6,728 nucleotides of DNA from Myxococcota bacterium (GTDB lineage Bacteria > Myxococcota_C > UBA6777). Below, one piece after another: positions 4,127 to 6,728 of the stretch. A program made the position numbers and the translations under genes. Below the pieces are notes generated by a model. It was given only the letters and a program-made list of their open reading frames with translations, did no database searches and was not told where the DNA came from. Location: assembly GCA_963169055.1 (NCBI GenBank), contig CAUJFU010000398.1:1-6728 (forward strand), given 5' to 3'. The first letter of the stretch is position 1. Each line of letters begins with the position of its first letter.

Positions 4127-4912
4127 ATGAGCGAATCGCGCAACGTCTCGCAAGAAACAGGTCAATACACCCGCCACAGCATCCTGCGCTACGAGAAGAT
4201 CTTCGGCCAAGACTTTGTGAGTACGGGCGGCCTTGCCGTTGTCAAAGAACTTTGCGCCATGCTCGATCTGCGCAAAGGAATGCGAGTCTTGGATATCGGA
4301 AGCGGCTTGGGTGGCGCGGCTTTTTACATGGCAAAGACCTTCGGTGTTGAAGTGTTGGGCGTCGATCTCTCTCAAGTGATGGTCGATATCGCTTTGGAAC
4401 GTGTTCAACAGCGCGAAACAACGGGCGTGCGCTTTGTGCTGGATGATGTGTGTACGATGCCCCTTGAAGATGCTTCTTTTGATGTGATCTGGAGCCGCGA
4501 TTGTTTCCTGCATATCCCCGACAAAGCAGCGTTGTTGAAAAAGCTTTATCGCCTGACGCGACCGGGTGGACAGATCTTGGTGACAGATTACGCACGTCGT
4601 GCAGGCCACGTCTCGGAAGCTTTTGAAAAGTACTTTACCAAGTCAGGCTACCATCTGTTGGATCCCGAGGCTTACGGCGCGCACTTCACCAACGCAGGCT
4701 ACCTCAACGTCGAAGCCAGCAATCAAACTCCCCGATTTGTCGAGCTGCTGCATCAAGAGATGGAGATGTTGCAAGTTGACCGAGACAAGTTTTTGGCCGA
4801 TTTTACAGGCGAAGATCTCGATTACCTGTTGCGTCGGTGGGCTGACAAGCTGGGCTATTGCGCCGAAGGAAGCATGGTCTTTGCCCGCATCCACGGACGA
4901 AGGGCAGCTTAG
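4127..4912 (+). CDS. phosphoethanolamine N-methyltransferase-like enzyme
   Basis: This 261-aa protein is a class I SAM-dependent methyltransferase most like the phosphoethanolamine methyltransferases (PMT) of Plasmodium, nematodes and plants, which methylate phosphoethanolamine three times to phosphocholine. Sequence marks: GQYT then RYEKIFG and FVSTGG (12-35), the SAM loop VLDIGSGLGG (54-63), acidic GVD ending at Asp80, LDD (105-107), SRDCFLHI (123-130), PGGQILVTDY (146-155) and a late RRWADK (236-241). By my recalled alignment with the Plasmodium enzyme, the catalytic Tyr and His correspond to Tyr14 and His129. A phosphate-binding Arg appears replaced by Ser173, while the following tyrosine (Tyr175) is kept, so the substrate could differ. 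The length equals the stand-alone Plasmodium form (about 266 aa). The start is set by AAGGAGG (4115-4121) five bases before ATG; the longer frame from 4031 has no such site. It is followed 25 bp later by a membrane protein gene. Another small-amine methyltransferase is the main alternative. Confidence 0.7.
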   Translation: MSESRNVSQETGQYTRHSILRYEKIFGQDFVSTGGLAVVKELCAMLDLRKGMRVLDIGSGLGGAAFYMAKTFGVEVLGVDLSQVMVDIALERVQQRETTGVRFVLDDVCTMPLEDASFDVIWSRDCFLHIPDKAALLKKLYRLTRPGGQILVTDYARRAGHVSEAFEKYFTKSGYHLLDPEAYGAHFTNAGYLNVEASNQTPRFVELLHQEMEMLQVDRDKFLADFTGEDLDYLLRRWADKLGYCAEGSMVFARIHGRRAA

Positions 4913-4937
4913 TTCTTTTTGAGAAAGAGCAAGACAG

Positions 4938-6479
4938 ATGTTGCGTCGATTTTTGTGGGGTTGGTTGGCGTGTTGGGGGTTGCTGGCGTGGCCTTTTGCA
5001 AGCGTGACCTTTGCGCCAATCGTGGATCTTCCGCAACAAGTCGCGCAACTGCGTTTGTGGTGGGGGCTTTCGGATCCTGCTCAACAAGCCTTGTATGTCA
5101 GCCATGCGTGGTTCCCAAACCATCTTGCGTATGTGTTTTTGGGCGCGGGATGGGGGATAGGGGGAGCCTTGGGCGCGGGGCGCTGGGGGATGTGGCTGCT
5201 GGGCGGCGTTTGGTTGGGTGGGGTGTTTTCTCTGGCGTGGCGTTTGAAACGCCCGATCTGGATGGCGGCGTTATTGGGGATGTCTTTCTTTCATTTTGCG
5301 ATGTATTGGGGTTTTTACAGTTTTTTGTTGGGGCAGGCTGTGTTTTTTGGGGGACTGGCGTGGTGGCTACGCGAACCTGAGACACGAACCGTACACGCGG
5401 AGATTGTGGGGGGTGGGTGTTTGGGCATCTTGTTGTATGGAGGCCATGTGTTGTGGTGGGGCGCAGCGTTGGCCTTGGTTGGATTGGGTGGGCTACGTCA
5501 CGGATGGCGCTGGCGTTGGCGGCTGATCGGATTGCTGCCTTCGTGTGTGCTGGTGGGGATCTGGTGGACTCGATGGAGCCATCTCGAACAAACGCACCGC
5601 GTCTTGTGGGGATGGCCTTGGACAGCGCGATTGTCGCCTTCGTACATGGCGCATTTCTCCACGGGGGCGGTGCAAGGATGGCTGGAACCGTTGTACTTTT
5701 GGGGCGTGGTGGCTCTTGTCGGAATGGGGATCGTGCAGTCGTGGCAACACAAAAACCAAACAAGCGAACCAAGCGAACCAAGCGGAACAAGCGGAACAAG
5801 CGAATCTTCGGAGGCCCCTTGGTTTGACGGGCGCGTGTTGTTGTGCGCCGCTGCCTTGTGGTGTCTGGTTCTTGTCTTGCCTTCCACTTACCAACGGACC
5901 GCTTTTTTGGGGGAGCGGTGGATGCCTTCGGTGTTTATTCTGTTTGCCCTCTCATGGCGTAGCCTGCGCCTGAGCGCCTCGCTGCGATGGGCTTTGCCAA
6001 GCCTTGCGTGGCTTACGTGCGTTGGCTTTGTCGGATGGACCGCAGCGATCTGGCAAGACGTCGAACGCTACGAATACGACGGGATGCACACCGTCTTGCG
6101 CACGCTCCCCCCCCAACCCACCGTCCTCGGAATCGACCTTGGCCAACGCAGCGCGTGGCTCAAGATCCATCGACCCTTCTTACAAGGTTTCGCCTATGCC
6201 CAAGCCGTTCACGGCGGGCGACTCAATGACTCCTTCGCTGGAATCCCTTCCAGCCTTGTGTTGTTTCGCCCTTCCGTCAAAAAGCCTTGGACCGAAGGAC
6301 TTGGTTGGTATCCCCAACGCCTCCAACCCCACGATCTCACTCACTTCTCCCATATCGTTGTTTTTGCCTCAAAAACCCAACACCACCACTTCGCCCTGCG
6401 CTGGCAACTCCTGCCTCTTACACACCACGGACGTTGGCGCTTGTACCTACCGCCTCGTTCTCCCCAACCCCTTCGTTGA
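4938..6479 (+). CDS. multi-pass membrane protein, possible GT-C-type glycosyltransferase
   Basis: This 513-aa inner-membrane protein has about ten hydrophobic segments between residues 7 and 371 (for example 7-27, 84-100, 107-145, 155-187, 195-210, 252-268, 300-316, 328-346, 352-371). A soluble C-terminal domain of roughly 140 residues follows. An acidic residue in PIVDLPQQ (27-34), just after the first segment, and ERWMPSVF (326-333) before a late segment recall the DLPQH-type membrane proteins related to GT-C glycosyltransferases, which use lipid-linked sugars with an acidic first-loop residue. That link is weak. Between segments, residues 275-289 are a low-complexity linker made by a 9-bp DNA repeat. 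ATG at 4938 is preceded only by a purine-rich AGAAAGAG, so coupling to the methyltransferase 25 bp upstream is likely. A tandem array begins directly after the stop. The coding call is firm; the function is not. Confidence 0.7.
   Translation: MLRRFLWGWLACWGLLAWPFASVTFAPIVDLPQQVAQLRLWWGLSDPAQQALYVSHAWFPNHLAYVFLGAGWGIGGALGAGRWGMWLLGGVWLGGVFSLAWRLKRPIWMAALLGMSFFHFAMYWGFYSFLLGQAVFFGGLAWWLREPETRTVHAEIVGGGCLGILLYGGHVLWWGAALALVGLGGLRHGWRWRWRLIGLLPSCVLVGIWWTRWSHLEQTHRVLWGWPWTARLSPSYMAHFSTGAVQGWLEPLYFWGVVALVGMGIVQSWQHKNQTSEPSEPSGTSGTSESSEAPWFDGRVLLCAAALWCLVLVLPSTYQRTAFLGERWMPSVFILFALSWRSLRLSASLRWALPSLAWLTCVGFVGWTAAIWQDVERYEYDGMHTVLRTLPPQPTVLGIDLGQRSAWLKIHRPFLQGFAYAQAVHGGRLNDSFAGIPSSLVLFRPSVKKPWTEGLGWYPQRLQPHDLTHFSHIVVFASKTQHHHFALRWQLLPLTHHGRWRLYLPPRSPQPLR
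5760..5804. repeat. 9-bp repeat, five copies, inside the membrane protein gene
   Basis: Five 9-bp units of the form (a/c)caagcg(a/g)a run from 5760 to 5804 in exact register with the codons: ACA/CCA AGC GAA/GGA. They encode (T/P)-S-(E/G) five times, at residues 275-289, in a hydrophilic stretch after a membrane segment. Copy changes would alter only linker length. Confidence 0.93.
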
Positions 6480-6728
6480 GGGCAAAATGTTGGGGTTGGA
6501 AGAAAAATCGCTGAAATGAAAGGCAAAATGTTGGGGTTGGAAGAAAAATCGCTGAAATGAAGGGCAAAACTGTGGGGTTGGAAGAAAAATCGCTGAAATG
6601 AAGGGCAAAATGTTGGGGTTGGAAGAAAAATCGCTGAAATGAAGGGCAAAACGGTGGGGTGGGAAGAAAAATCGCTGAAATGAAGGGCACAAAGGTGGGG
6701 TTGGACGAAAAATCGCTGAAAGGAGGGG
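6480..6728. repeat. 41-bp tandem array, at least six copies, runs off the window
   Basis: Six units start at 6480, 6521, 6562, 6603, 6644 and 6685; a seventh begins at 6726 and leaves the window. Each contains ggttggaagaaaaatcgctg with few changes. Variation concentrates in the segment after gggca (aaatgttgg, aaactgtgg, aaacggtgg, caaaggtgg), and the last copy is the most diverged. The array begins at the base after the membrane gene's stop codon. There are no spacers, so it is not CRISPR. The minus strand lacks stop codons in any frame through the array. The plus strand has TGA in each unit. No hairpin or known iteron motif is evident. Confidence 0.97.

Noticed and set aside
3778-4143. 121-codon minus-strand frame spanning the divergent intergenic region
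   Set aside because: It crosses both candidate promoters, the direct repeats and the methyltransferase start, and has no recognisable domain or ribosome site.
5098-5799. 233-codon minus-strand open frame
   Set aside because: It is the antisense shadow of the membrane protein gene, rich in Pro, Arg and Thr as expected from the complement of Gly/Trp/Leu-rich codons.
6418-6690. Minus-strand frames encoding Phe/Pro-rich repeats
   Set aside because: They exist because the 41-bp array lacks stops in the minus frames. They overlap the end of the membrane protein gene and have no start signal. A gene entering from the right cannot be excluded.
6480-6728. CRISPR array
   Set aside because: Units are directly adjacent with no unique spacers, and no cas gene is present.

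Overview
The window looks like chromosomal DNA of a Gram-negative bacterium with type IV pili. The pilin sequence, a sigma-54-type promoter in front of it and an MA-like exported peptidase would fit the Myxococcota/Bradymonadota (former deltaproteobacterial) neighbourhood. That placement is an inference; no rRNA or other phylogenetic marker is present.

Layout. Positions 1-354 hold a 27-bp tandem repeat at the left edge and a hairpin-rich stretch with no convincing gene. On the minus strand follow a type IV major-pilin-like gene (411-1067) with a strong rho-independent terminator (355-387) and a regulatory region (1068-1334). That region holds a sigma-54 -24/-12 match, a G-quadruplex-type tract and three evenly spaced TGAC-N7-GTCA inverted repeats. 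Also on the minus strand, transcribed in this order, are maf (3796-3203, nucleotide pyrophosphatase), a yggS/PLPBP gene (3100-2351, TTG start) and an exported HExxH peptidase (2358-1315). These three are probably one operon. A 330-bp divergent intergenic region (3797-4126) separates them from a plus-strand pair: a phosphoethanolamine N-methyltransferase-like enzyme (4127-4912) and a large multi-pass membrane protein, probably GT-C-like (4938-6479). The window ends inside a 41-bp tandem array (6480-6728 and beyond).

Function. The maf operon is mostly housekeeping (nucleotide sanitation, PLP homeostasis) plus a cell-envelope peptidase. The plus-strand pair could make phosphocholine or a related methylated amine and build or modify an envelope glycan, but that link rests only on adjacency. 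The pilin is a separate, probably regulated unit.

Most unusual aspect. Short tandem repeats of six unrelated sequences and periods (9, 16, 18, 27, 41 and 53 bp) occur in under 7 kb, mostly at gene edges. Both gene junctions of the maf-yggS-peptidase operon have been remodelled by them. A 53-bp triplication separates maf from yggS and duplicates the yggS start signals, and an 18-bp array extends the YggS C-terminus across the start of the peptidase gene. I see no transposase, integrase, phage gene, tRNA, rRNA or CRISPR array.
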